A DNA stretch of 64,000 nt, from positions 3,916,501 through 3,980,500 of the forward strand of contig OX387610.1 of NCBI GenBank assembly GCA_947568835.1. Direction: 5' to 3'. This DNA is from Protonemura montana. Taxonomy: Eukaryota; Arthropoda; Insecta; Plecoptera; Nemouridae. Positions 53,981 through 64,000 of this stretch are shown here, piece after piece. The translations under genes and the position numbers were made by a program. The notes beneath the pieces were generated by a model that searched no databases, was not told the DNA's origin, and saw only the letters and a program-made list of their open reading frames with translations. Each line of letters starts with the position of its first letter. Position 1 is the first letter of the stretch.

Positions 53981-56900
53981 CTAGGAGACGGGAAGGCGGA
54001 GCGTGTTAAGCACCCTGCTGATTGCGAAGCGAAGGTCAGGGAAATCGTCCAAGAGTGTCTCCACAACCGTTACCTGGAACAGGTTAGACATAAGATACAA
54101 GTGCATTATTATGAGTATGTTGATTGGGAAAGTAAGGAGAGAAAACGAAACTTACCGAGCGGGAGTGCCAGGCCGCGATAGTGAAAATTCTTTGTTTAAC
54201 ATTTCGACTATTGTCTTTATCACTGGAGAGGAGTCTCTTCTCTCCACTATCGCGGCCTGCCTCCCCCCTCGGTAAGTTTCGTACTTTCCCTTTACTTTGC
54301 CAATTAACATACTCGTTATCCCAGCTCTTTGGCACATTACAAATCAACCAATACATTAATATGATTTTTAGACTCACGTCTACGTCACCTAACGTTTGCA
54401 CCTTTGCACTGTGAATACTCACAGTCACTCTGATTCTAGTGACGCTATACATACCACGTCACAACCATTCTATCGCGAGTAACTCCAATTTGACGTTGGA
54501 TGCGTTTTATGCTGTGAAATCTGATTTAAATTGCAAATTTTTGCTATGAACAGAATATTTTATTGTTAGGAACACTTATAACCTCTCAAATGTTGATTAG
54601 AGCAACACCCAGTAAAAACCCAAAATCTCAACTCTTGATACTTTTTTACAATTATCCAGATATCGTTTAGAAACTTTGGAACCTCGCTGGATATGACGTT
54701 TTACAGCGGGCATTTGCGGTTTTGACAACCAAGGGACAATTCAAGCACTTTTATGTGATTTTCGTGACAATTCTCACCAGGTCTGCGTTGATGGCCCGTT
54801 GCTTGGCATCCTCGGCGGAGAGCTTGACGGGGTTCTTGTAGAGAGGGCGATGTCGGAACACCTTGATCTCGGCGTACTGACCCGCCTTGCGTTGTTTACG
54901 CAGCAGCACCTGCAGGTTCTATGGGACATAAGCACAAACTAAGTGAGTTTCTTGTTTGTAACGAATTCAGTACTAAAGAAGCTAGAACGCTGAAATTGCA
55001 TGCGCAAAGTCCTAGTGGAGTTAAATCGAATGGAAAATAGAATGAAGCTCCAGAAGTCAGAGCAATGACGCTATATAAATGGGTTTTGTGTGTTTACGTG
55101 GTCTACTCACCTTCTGTTTGTGCAGCAACGCATCCTCCATCTGAACGTCGACCTGCGATGCCGTCTCCTGCAGCCCTCGGAGTTGACTCTGTCTGTCGGC
55201 CAGCTGCGTTTTCAGCTCGTCTTGTTTCTCCAGCAGCATGACCATGTCAAGCTCCACCCCCTCAGCTTTCTGAAACAGCCAAAAGCACGGTCAGCACAAT
55301 GCCAAAAACCTGTAAACCCAATGGTAGGACGTTTAACATTAGCGCTGTGACTCTGACAAAACCTGTAAACCCAATGGCAGGACGTTTAACATGAGCGCTG
55401 TGACTCTGACTAAACCTGTACACCCAATGACAGGACGTTTAACATTAGCGCTGTGACTCTGACTTAACCTGTACACCCAATGGCAGGACGTTTAACATTA
55501 GCGCTGTGACTCTGACTAACCCTGTAAACCCAATAGCAGGACGTTTAACATTAGCGCTGTGACTCTGACTAAACCTGTAAACCCAATGACAGGGAAATGT
55601 GGAACCGAACCAGGATACAAACCCGGGATCTGAAAATTGCCAGTCGGGTGCTCTACCAACTGAGCTATTCAGGCACACAAATTCCAGCTTCACTGGGTGG
55701 GATAAGGAATCCCCTCACGGAGATGTGATTCATCATCTACAATTACCCATTGCAGTACCCGGACATAAAACAAACAAACAATAAATAAGAAATAAATAAA
55801 ATTATTGCAAACCACGACCACTACCCAGTATCTAACCCAAATCATTAGTAACCATGTACTTATAACTCTTCGAGGAGAGGTCTCGAGAACTGACCTGGTA
55901 TGCATTGTTGATCTTTGCACGAAGGTCCTCTAGCTGCCTGCCAAAGCCAGTGCGATTGATTGGAGCGCGTTTGCTTGACTTCTCCCTCGCGGATGCCTGG
56001 TCGACGATATGGTCGCGGCGCGCCACGCAATGCTCAAGGTCGGCCACCAGTTTGTCCTGCGCTTGACGGAGCTGGCCAAACCTAACCTGCAAAAGAACAC
56101 GGAAACAAATCGCTGCTTCATTAACGGAGTTTGAAAAGAGTTTAGAAAAAATAAAGCTTTTAAATGTTGGGGGAGCAAGGCTATTAAACGTTGAATCTAC
56201 CATTGAACCTCCTATGCTAGGCCATGATATACCCTTGGTAACATAAGATAGCAGAATTGAGAAGCTGTCAGGTGATCTCAGCATCTCCATGGCTACCAAA
56301 CGATGAATCTACCATTGAACCTCCAATGCTAGGCCATGATGTACCCATGGTAACATAAGATAGCAGAATTAAGAAGCTCTGTCAGGCGATCTCAGCATCT
56401 TCATGGCTATTAAACGTTGAATCTATCTTTGAACCTCCTATGCGTGATAGTTCTTTTTGTTTTGTTTTCAAATCTGACAATGAAAATGACCTCCGTAAAA
56501 AAAGCTCCGTAAAACAACACAACACGCACCTCCATGCGATGTATCTCGGACTTCATGGCACCCATGTCTCCATCTGGTCTGCTCTCCTTGCGAAACGCTT
56601 CCCTTGTCTCGTTGGCGACCTGGCAACGTGTGGTCCAGATCAACGCCTCTCGCTGTACCATCATCAGACGCGCTGCCAACGCAACTTTCTCCGCCTCTCC
56701 GTCCGTGATAGACTGCTCCAGACACAGCGTGGACATCTCTTCATCCTGTGGGACACCGGCAAGAAGGTTGGCATATTTAGAACCTTTTCTAAAGCAGCCA
56801 TTTGACCATTTGACATTTGTAATGGCAATCTGGCCTGGTTCTACATAATACGACGAGTGGTATTATCTAACCCCGACCTAGAGTGGCCATTTGACAGCGC

Positions 56901-59900
56901 TACCATGGTGCTACATAATACGACCGGTGGTATTATCTAACCCAAACCTAAATTTGCAATTTTTAATAATGCTTAAGTTTGTTGATTTCAGCACCACTAG
57001 CAACCGGTATTACGGAGGTGCTACGGCGGTAGCATTATCAACGAGGCATACTGGGTTACAATTTCTCATCACAGTGCAGTGAGGACAAAGCAACCAATTG
57101 CATGAAGCTTTACTGAAGCCAGAGTCTCTGAAACTGTGTGTCAGTTGGAAGAGTGGTACTGAAGCTAAGTTGGTGTGAAAATTATCTCTTCTAGGAAACG
57201 TTCTTACAATTGTTATATAATGTTCACAGCCTCATAGTTCTACTCTTTGGAGATCTGTCATTCTCATCAAATGTACTAAAATCTTCTCATGCGCTTGCTA
57301 TGTTCAAATTGGATTGCTTCTGAGAGGATAGTTTTGTTCGCTACATAACGAAATGCCCTGCCGATCGCTAGGCGTACCTTGAGCAAGCTGGCGTAGTGCG
57401 AATGAGTGAGCCGATTCTCGTGGTCCAACGTCTCCTGGCTGCCACGAGTCTTGTGAAGCTGTTCGTTCAGTGCCAGCAGCCGATGAAGCAATTTCTCGAC
57501 AGAACGGCCGAGTTGCCGTTCCAACGTTCCTTGCTCGTCGATGCCCTGCTGGACCTTGAGCCGGCGCTGCTCCAGGATCAGCACCTCTAAAGGATTGATT
57601 TTTGGCGTTTAACGACGCACTGTTTTGACAAAGGGCCATTTGGAACTGGTCTTATGGCGTCGGTGAATGAGTGGATGATGATGAAGCTAACATTGCCCGG
57701 AAAGCCGGTGCCGACTCATAGCCTACTCCTGTCGAAGAGCACCAAGGGAACCACCGGCTTACGTCCCTTCTGAAGGACTGTTCAACTCGAACAACAGGAT
57801 TTCTCCACAAACCCATGCTGTCGAGAGGTTGATAAGCAAGGCGAATGAAGTTGTACTAACTTTCATTCCTCCAACCTCTCTCCCGAACAGAACTGGTCAT
57901 TTGTATGATGGTCACCCATCCAATACCTGACCCAGCGCAGTGTTGCTTACTTCGGTGATCTGATGTAGTATATAATAATTTTACTGTAGCAAGAATCCTG
58001 TGTGATCATCCAATCTCACTGGTGCATTTCCTTTCAAGAACTGTGTAAGTAAAGCGATAGCATACAAGTGTTGATCACTGCTCTCTCCTCAGCAGAGCTT
58101 TGAGAGCTTGGAAATGTCTCCCGAAAGAAACCATGAAGAATGTTAACAACATCAGTATCTTGAACTCAATTTTAAACTCTTTAACTCTACCTAACGCCAA
58201 AACACCTGTAGCAACTACGGGATGACAGTATAAAAATGTACCACCTTGTTTGTTATACTTAAATCTAGATTAAAAAAAAGGGGAAATGTATGTATTATTA
58301 TTATTATATTATTACTAAGTTGAGACCAATAAATGAATAAATGAAAACGAAATGACTTATGCTTTAAATGTCATGCTACGTTCTGCACCGAGTGTTTGTT
58401 TGTCAACTCACGCCTTCGAATCATGTTCAGCTCTTGCAGCTGTTGGTTGCGTTGTTGCGACAGGGCCACCGTGAGACCTTCCTGTCGCAGCCAGTACTGA
58501 TGGAGCTTCTCAGACTTGGCCACCGTTTCTTGGATCGTACGCTCCAGGTTCACAATCTTGAGCTCCATCGGCGACATCTCGGTGCCCTGCACAAGGAAAA
58601 CGTTCTAGGTTCGGTTTAATGTTGGACGATTGGCAGATTTCTAAGATACTTCTGTTCACAGTGAACAAAGCACCATAGCCAAAGCATTTTATAACTATTA
58701 TTAGGAAGTAGGAACACTAAAAACCTCTCACCAACTGATGCTCAACCAGGAAATTCTCTCAAAAATGCCATGTCTATCAAACTCAATTGGTTAGAGCAAC
58801 ACCCACTACAGATGGAGATCAAGGATCAAATCCCCTGTTTTTAAGAGGTTATTAGTCTTCCTAAGAAAATATTCTAGCAAATAAAATTTAAAAAATTTCA
58901 TGTTTAATATCTGTGTATCAATGGTAACTAGCTACCATTAATCATACCATAGTATCAATGGTACTAGCAATGGTAATCAAGCGGACCTGTTCTTTTTTTT
59001 GTGTCATTCACTTAAAATCGACCAAACGTTCGATTAATTCACAGCTTTGCCGCTAGTTTCCGCTTGTGGGCAGATGATGAGAAAATTTGCTTTTTTCATT
59101 TTTTCTTTATTAATGTGAAAATAGATACAAAATTCCCTATAAGAATGCCATGGCTCGACTGACAGTAAGAAATATTACTCTAAAAGTCACAGTATCTACG
59201 CCAAGCCAAGCAAGGCTGACCCCAGCCCTGTTCTGCAGCAACTGCAGCCGCCTGGCCAAGCCAAGCCAAGCCAAGCCAAGCCAAGCCAAGCCAAGCCATG
59301 CCATGCCATGCCAAGCCAAGCCAAGCCAAGCCAAGCCAAGCCAAGCCAAGCCAAGCCAAGCCAAGCCAAGCCAAGCCAAGCCAAGCCAAGCCAAGCCAAG
59401 CCAAGCCAAGCCATGCCATGCCAAGCCAAGCCAAGCCAAGCCAAGCCAAGCCATGCCAAGCCAAGCCAAGCCAAGCCAAGCCAAGCCAAGCCAAGCCAAG
59501 CCAAGCCAAGCCAAGCCAAGCCAAGCCAAGCCAAGCCAAGCCAAGCCAAGCCAAGCCAAGCCAAGCCAAGCCATGCCAAGCCAAGCCAAGCCAAGCCAAG
59601 CCAAGCCATGCCAAGCCAAGCCAAGCCAAGCCATGCCAAGCCAAGCCAAGCCAAGCCAAGCCAAGCCAAGCCAAGCCAACACAAGTGAGACTCACCCCAG
59701 CCCTGTTCTGCAGCATCTGCAGCCGCCTGGCTAGCACCGATAGCATGCCGTTGCGTGAGTTGGCTCCAACGTAGAGCTGCTTCAGAGCGAGCTGATGTTT
59801 AGCCAGCGTCTTCTCCGCCTCCTGTATCTCGGCTTGAAGCTCGTCCAGTAGATGGCGGTTCCCTCTGTTCTCCCCGGTAAGCTGTTCAGACTCCAGCATG

Positions 59901-62900
59901 GACGCCGCCAGCTTGTTCTCACTCTCTACCATCGTCAGCTCCTGAGGGCATGAGTTCAGTTGATGATACAAGGGATGAAAAAGAAAAACAATAATTAAAA
60001 CTACATTTTTGAATGCTAAGTAGAGAAAAACTTGTTTTCCCAACATTTTTTAACTTGTGTATGTTACTTTATCAAGCATGAAAGCAGTGATGACTTTAGC
60101 TTCATAACAGTAACCATTGCTTGGGAAAGCAACAGGTACAAGTTACGACACGTCGGGAAAATTGGTTGTTTTTTATTTAGCATTAAACACAGTTCAAAAT
60201 GTTTTTGACAAAACTAGTGCTAAGGTAAGTTAAGTAGACATGAGTAAAAACCATAATACAAGAGATATTATTTTTATTATACAAAGAATAAGATAACTGG
60301 AACTTTGGAACACAATTTGAGTTGTAGATGAGTGTAGTTTATTTTGTTATTTAATCCGTTGTTTTTAAAAGGGGTACATTACAATGCTTGATTTGTATGC
60401 ATACTCTTTGCATGGAAAAGGTACGGGGTGCCTTAAAATTGATGAGGATATATGGAAAGAGTTAAGAATGGAAGAAAATAGGTAAACTAATTTTTTTTTT
60501 TTAATTAAATATGAAACGGGGGTAGTAGGAAGACTATGGGAAAGATGGATAGTTCAAGGGAGAAGAGATATTGAAGAAAGGGGAAAGAACTGGAATGAAA
60601 TAAACAAAGAAGATAGATGGTTGAACATAGAAATATTGATTGAGATTGCAAATATAGAAGAAATTGAAAAGAATGACAAGTATACGAGTGTAGTTCAGAA
60701 ATATTATGTTATTCCTATGCATGGCTTATGTATGTAATGTTATAGGCAGGAGGTTGAAATCTTTACCTGTTTTGTTGAAATGAAAAAGTTACACTACAAA
60801 AAAAAAACACAAAAACCACTGATGGAAACACTTCACATAGCACGGGCTCTTCGAGAGAACTCAAAATAAGGGACTCTCAAGATGGCGGCCTTGGCTTCAA
60901 AGTCTCTCTATGGCAACCGCTATCCAGGTTATACGAGATCAGTGACAAAGACTAAAATGATTACCTGCTGCCTCGTCTTGTCCCTGAGCTTCTTGATCAG
61001 CTTGCTCATGTGGGAGACAGCCTGGGTGCCTGTCAACTGGTCTTGAACGTCTGTCAAGATCGCATCTTCTAGCTCCAGCTTCTTGTAGCACCACTTCTCA
61101 AGGTCGCGCTGCGCTAATCTGGCTTCCGTCTCCGAGTGAAGGATTTCCTGCGAAAAACAAAAAAAAACATCAAACAAAATGTTTTGGCAAAGGCAGCCGG
61201 CGATTTCGGTGTTCGGTGATTATCTAATCGCGCATTGTGGACAGTTTTTGTAATTTGTAATTTTGTATTTTATTCCTTACTAAATTTGATTTCATAGTAT
61301 AGTGGCACAGTGCCTGTATAAGGTTTATTATCAAGGATAAAATAGAAGAATGCTTGATTAGCACTTTCTTGAAGCTTTTCTTCTCGTCCTAAAGTATCCC
61401 AACGTTTTGAAATGCATTTTTTTTACATGTAATGTAATCTATTTTTATTTTTAAAACTATACCATCTTATTTTGTGCAAAACTAGGATTGTTAGGGCTGG
61501 TGGTGGTGGAGGAAGGGAAGGTTAAGGGGGCACAATGTTCCCTTCTATTGCCATGGCAATGCAAGGGAATGCTTATTTCTGAGTTTTTGAAACACATTTT
61601 CAACCAAATTTCACCATTCATGATTCATGGCATGATGAGGATGATGATGAACCTAATTTAGCCAAGAAAGAAGGGAGGAGGGGAAACTCAGCCCTGGCAA
61701 GTAGCTTTCTTCTGTCGAAGAGCACCAAGGAGACCACCGGCTTAACGTCCCTTCCGAAGGATGGTACAACTCGAACAACAGGATTCCTCCACAAATCCAT
61801 GCTGTCGAGAGGTTGATAAGCAAGGCGAGTGAAGTTGATGTACTAACTTTTATCCCTCCAAGTCCAACCTCTCTCCCAAACAGAACTGGTCATGTGTATG
61901 ATGATCACCCATCCAATACCTGACCCAGAGCAGTGTTGCTTAACTTTCATCCCTCCAACCTCTCTCCCGAACAGAACTGGTCATGTGTATGATGATCAGT
62001 GATCACCAATCCAAGAATTTGTAACAAAGGAGGCTTCATCCCCCCCCCCCCCCCCCCCCTCCCCCCCCAGCACGGTGCCTACGTTTTTGATCCTCTGCGC
62101 CTCTGCTTCAGTCTGGTCAAGCGCGGCTCCGTTCATCGCTAGCTGTTGTTCGAGTGCGTCGCGACGATCGGCCAGGATGCGAGCTGCTCGCTCAACGTCC
62201 GAGAGCTGCGATGAGATGCGATGAGCGCGTACAGTGAGCGATTCGTTGCGTTCTTGCTCCTTGCTCGTGCCGCGCCGCACTGAGTCGATGTCGTAGCCCG
62301 TCGTCTGGAGGGACACTCGCACCTCACTACAATCAAACGCGACCACAGACGAGGCTTTAAGAAAAACTATTTGAAATGGGTTTTTCTTAAAACTTGTGCT
62401 AAGGATAAATCAAGTAGACATGAGCCTAAAAACAATCATACAGACGAGGCTTATTTACGTAAAATTTTACACGCGAAAGTTGTTTTATGATTAGGAACAC
62501 TAACTCAACAATTGTTGCCGTCATAGTTTCTCACGCATTCACCGATGCCATAAGACCAGCATCATAGAGACCATTTTCAAACAACTGCGTCGTTAAACAC
62601 AGGAAAATAATCGTTTGCAAAATATAATTTAAGAAAATCAACCTTAGAGTTGGCGTGTTGGAAACATCGGTCCTCGTGAGATCACGGAGGTTAAGCAACA
62701 TGTGAGGGACACCAAGCCGGTGATTCCTCAACACTTTGCTCAAATCAGCACTTCGGCTCACACAAATACTATGTAATTGTACGCAGCATTAAATAAGTAA
62801 ATACTGTTTCTTTTTACTTTTTAACATAGGCAACAAAATGAATTCAATTTTTATTTTCTCATGATTTTTTTTAACTTATAACTAACTCACATTTTACCAT

Positions 62901-63376
62901 TTTGCAATGAAGTTTTAATTTCTTCGTTACCATGAACAGGTCGTTAGCCCAAACGTTGTGGATAGATTTTTTTGACGTAGGGTACTTTGTGTAACTAAAA
63001 TTATAGACGACACAGATTTTAGAAGTTTGGGGAACACTTGGCTGGAGCAACACCCCTGCGACAGGTGAAGATCGAGGCTCGAGTCCCCGTTCAAGCATCG
63101 ATTATTGTAGGTTATTAGAATCAGCACTCACCCAAGCTCAGCCTGCACTGCAGCATAACGCTTGTCTCTTCTATTGGTTGCTATGACAACGTTGTTCCAG
63201 GCCTGCAGCAGCCGCAGTTGCTCTCGGTTGAGCACTTCAAGGTCGGAGCTAGCATCCGCCAGAGTCTGACAGAGTTCATCTCGTTGTTCCTCCTTCGCAC
63301 GGAACTGTCCGGCCTGCGTGACCATACGTTCCTCCAGCGAAGTCACCTCCTGACTCAGTCTGTACAACAGCATGTC
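53981..63376 (-). CDS. CCDC40: CCDC40, axonemal 96-nm ruler protein (C-terminal 700 residues)
   Basis: Coiled-coil partner of CCDC39; the pair sets the 96-nm repeat of cilia and positions inner dynein arms and the dynein regulatory complex. Eleven exons in order of translation: 63376-63132, 62326-62083, 61147-60965, 59941-59696, 58586-58412, 57586-57378, 56745-56530, 56086-55895, 55269-55111, 54918-54778, 54073-53981 (TAG). All are GT-AG with consistent phases. The protein is nearly continuous coiled coil. The segment 'KSEIHRMEVRFGQLRQAQDK' then 'CVARRDHIVDQA' and 'INRTGFGRQLEDLRAKI' is the best match to CCDC40 of other animals. The C-terminus includes 'VFRHRPLYKNPVKLSAED' and 'TLLDDFPDLRFAISRVL'. 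The 5' part lies beyond the window. The exon at 57586 is preceded within 12 bp by a SINE, and the exon at 59696 has its 3' end duplicated beside a CTTGG array. Confidence 0.95.
54108..54319. mobile_element. Foldback (long inverted-repeat) element
   Basis: Arms of about 75 bp at 54108-54183 and 54245-54319 are near-perfect inverted repeats ('gggaaagta', 'cgaaacttaccga', 'aggccgcgatagtg') around a ~60-nt spacer. It lies in the last CCDC40 intron. A degraded relative is at 34105-34375. Confidence 0.85.
54410..54600. repeat. Composite repeat (family T2) fragment
   Basis: Contains 'ttgacgttggatgcgtttta' and 'gctgtgaaatctgatttaaa', as in 23560-23620 and 32320-32370, then the terminal 'aggaacacttataacctctc'. 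A reverse piece of the same family is at about 57190-57290. Confidence 0.7.
55309..55590. repeat. 53-bp tandem repeat, about 5 units
   Basis: 'cctgtaaacccaatggcagg' and 'acgtttaacattagcgctg' recur with a 53-bp period (55309, 55362 and so on). It lies in a CCDC40 intron and runs straight into a T1 SINE. Confidence 0.95.
55588..55680 (-). mobile_element. tRNA-derived SINE (family T1), best-preserved head
   Basis: Minus strand: 'tagctcagttggtagagc' (box A, identical to a normal tRNA D arm) and 'gggtttgtatcct' (box B), then 'ggttcggttccacattt'. The acceptor stem is absent and the element continues into the repeat array, so it is not a tRNA gene. Confidence 0.75.
56160..56440 (-). repeat. ~116-bp repeat, 2.4 units
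   Basis: Tandem units with 'gaacctcctatgctaggcca' and 'gtaacataagatagcagaat', the reverse complement of the array at 63401-63650. It lies in a CCDC40 intron. Confidence 0.9.
57598..57964 (-). mobile_element. 5S-derived SINE beside a CCDC40 acceptor
   Basis: Tail 'ggcgtttaacgacgcactg', core 'gtcccttctgaaggac' and a 5S head ending 'cttcggtgatctga'. Its tail ends 12 bp from the exon starting at 57586. Confidence 0.88.
58695..58870 (+). mobile_element. tRNA-like repeat (family T2) copy
   Basis: 'tcaattggttagagcaacac' (box A region), a degraded box B 'ggatcaaatcccc', and the terminal 'aagaggttattagtcttcct'. It lies in a CCDC40 intron. Confidence 0.65.
59219..59256 (-). pseudogene. Duplicated 3' end of a CCDC40 exon
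   Basis: These 38 bp repeat 59694-59731 (end of the exon 59941-59696 plus its donor) with one internal mismatch. The donor-like sequence reads gtcagc where the real exon has gtgagt, so this copy is probably not spliced. Confidence 0.75.
59256..59680. repeat. CCAAG/CTTGG pentanucleotide array (~425 bp)
   Basis: About 85 copies of CCAAG, some changed to CCATG. It lies between the real and duplicated exon ends in a CCDC40 intron. It gives long spurious ORFs on both strands. Confidence 0.98.
60010..60240. repeat. Dispersed repeat (family R2) copy
   Basis: 'caacaggtacaagttacg', 'acgtcgggaaaattggttg' and 'gacaaaactagtgctaagg' match 34730-34910. It lies in a CCDC40 intron. Confidence 0.75.
60440..60740 (+). 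mobile_element. LINE reverse-transcriptase C-terminal remnant
   Basis: An open frame reads 'GRLWERWIVQGRRDIEERGK' and on to 'NWNEINKEDRWL', like the 'R.RWID.V..D...RG..W......DR..W' tail of non-LTR elements. It ends with a stop near 60738. It lies in a CCDC40 intron, antisense to the gene. Confidence 0.5.
60760..60945. repeat. Dispersed repeat (family R1) copy, inverse
   Basis: Ends with 'gcaaccgctatccaggttat'; contains 'gggactctcaagatggcggc'. It is the reverse complement of the 3.6, 24.9 and 31.3-kb copies. Confidence 0.8.
61615..62015 (-). mobile_element. 5S-derived SINE with doubled head
   Basis: Body 'cccttccgaaggatggtac', then two head units (near 61852 and 61950). The second is cut off by the poly-C tract. 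It lies in a CCDC40 intron. Confidence 0.85.
62040..62068. repeat. Poly-C tract next to a CCDC40 donor
   Basis: Twenty C, one T, then eight C. On the transcribed strand this is a G run beginning 14 nt after the exon end at 62083. Confidence 0.95.
62528..62706 (+). mobile_element. 5S-SINE fragments (tail then head)
   Basis: A tail piece 'attcaccgatgccataagac...tgcgtcgttaaacac' (62528-62602) is followed by a separate head 'ggcgtgttggaaacatcggt' with 'gagatcacggaggttaagca' (62650-62706). Seeing tail followed by head suggests two adjacent copies. They lie in a CCDC40 intron. Confidence 0.75.
63015..63120 (+). mobile_element. tRNA-like repeat (family T2) fragment
   Basis: 'ctggagcaacacccctgcga', 'gatcgaggctcgagtccccg' (box B-like) and a terminal 'aggttattagaat'. 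It ends at the donor of the CCDC40 exon 63132. Confidence 0.6.
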
Positions 63377-63400
63377 CTGCAACAACAGTAATTGAGATCA

Positions 63401-63650
63401 GATGCTGAGATCGCCTGACAGAGCTTCTCAATTCTGCTATCTTATGTTACCACGGGTATATCATGGCCTAGCATAGGAGGTTCAATGGTAGATTCAACGT
63501 TTGGTAGCCATGGAGATGCTGAGATCGCCTGACAGAGCTTCTCAATTCTGCTATCTTATGTTATCACGGGTATATCATAGCCTAGCATTGGAGGTTCAAT
63601 TGTAGATTCAACGTTTGGTAGCCATGGAGATGCTGAGATCACCTGACCTA
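63401..63650 (+). repeat. 114-bp tandem repeat, 2.2 units
   Basis: 'gatgctgagatcgcctgac' recurs at 63401, 63515 and near 63629. It lies directly upstream of the first CCDC40 exon in the window. Inverse copies are at 56160-56440 and at the window start. Confidence 0.92.
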
Positions 63651-63887
63651 CGTGTAGAAATTCGTAGTGTGCGAGTAATATTATAAGCTCTTACTTTCAC
63701 AACACATCCTTCAGCAATTACCTAAGACTTTTACTTTCTTCATCCCTTTTCCATTCATAACACCGTCCCATTCCACTCTTCTACGCTTCTTTTTATAACT
63801 GTAATTCCTAATGTCATCATAAATGTACGTTAGTACAAGCTTTTACCAGTGAGTGGTGGATGGAAGAAAAGCCAGGAAGTAAATATG

Positions 63888-63968
63888 TATAACTGAACCG
63901 GGATACGAACATTGGACCTTCAGATTGCCAGGCCTGTGCTATAGTAACTGAGCTATCTGGACAAATAG
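63888..63968 (-). mobile_element. tRNA-derived SINE (family T1)
   Basis: Minus strand 'ccagatagctcagttactat' (box A) and 'atgttcgtatcccggttcag' (box B and family tail). Confidence 0.7.
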
Positions 63969-64000
63969 GTATCCACTCTGACTTTGTGGAATATTGGGGT

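Noticed and set aside
53972..54181. A plus-strand gene at this ORF
   Set aside because: The minus strand here is the last CCDC40 exon (53981-54073), in frame with the upstream exons and ending in TAG.
59137..60046. Long open frames of Ala-Trp-Leu-Gly or Lys-Pro-Ser-Gln repeats on both strands
   Set aside because: They come from the CCAAG pentamer array, whose 5-bp unit has no stop codon in any frame; they are not proteins.

Overview
This is a stretch of an animal nuclear genome: intron-rich and AT-rich between exons, with GC-rich exons, canonical GT-AG splice sites and many dispersed and tandem repeats. A ciliary axoneme gene (CCDC40), a GH18 chitinase with a peritrophin-type chitin-binding domain, and 5S-rRNA-derived and tRNA-derived SINEs point to a ciliated invertebrate. 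Vertebrate features are absent, and I cannot name the phylum from sequence alone. There are no bacterial operons and no CRISPR array.

Layout: (1) about 2.5-7.6 kb (+), a secreted chitinase lacking only a confirmed signal-peptide exon. (2) 10.1-12.3 kb (-), a small secreted protein made of a single hemopexin-like domain. (3) 12.4-18.4 kb, a repeat-rich intergenic region. (4) 18.5-26.3 kb (+), ZNF598/Hel2, the E3 ligase that marks collided ribosomes, complete in 12 exons. (5) 29.4-39.2 kb (-), ERCC3/XPB, the TFIIH helicase, complete in 17 exons. (6) 40.5-47.9 kb (-), a LUC7-like U1 snRNP splicing factor whose first zinc-finger exon I could not place. (7) 48.7-50.8 kb (+), a DCUN1D3-like neddylation factor, head-to-head with LUC7L. 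(8) 54.0-63.4 kb (-), the last 11 exons (700 residues) of CCDC40, which continues beyond the window.

The genes are mostly unrelated housekeeping genes and do not form a pathway cluster. Neighbouring pairs alternate between convergent and divergent arrangements: chitinase/hemopexin converge, hemopexin/ZNF598 diverge, ZNF598/XPB converge, LUC7L/DCUN1D3 diverge, DCUN1D3/CCDC40 converge.

The unusual material is non-coding. A SINE family built on a 5S rRNA head recurs more than a dozen times, and in several copies the head is repeated in tandem. At least ten minisatellites or larger tandem arrays (units of 5, 29, 41, 50, 53, 54, 78, 91, about 114 and 158 bp) occupy introns and flanks. One XPB intron consists almost entirely of a 50-bp repeat. 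A LUC7L intron holds five near-identical perfect 5' splice-site sequences within 250 bp, which is suggestive because LUC7 proteins choose 5' splice sites. Intron boundaries and protein identities were read by eye from translation and splice consensus; no database search was possible.
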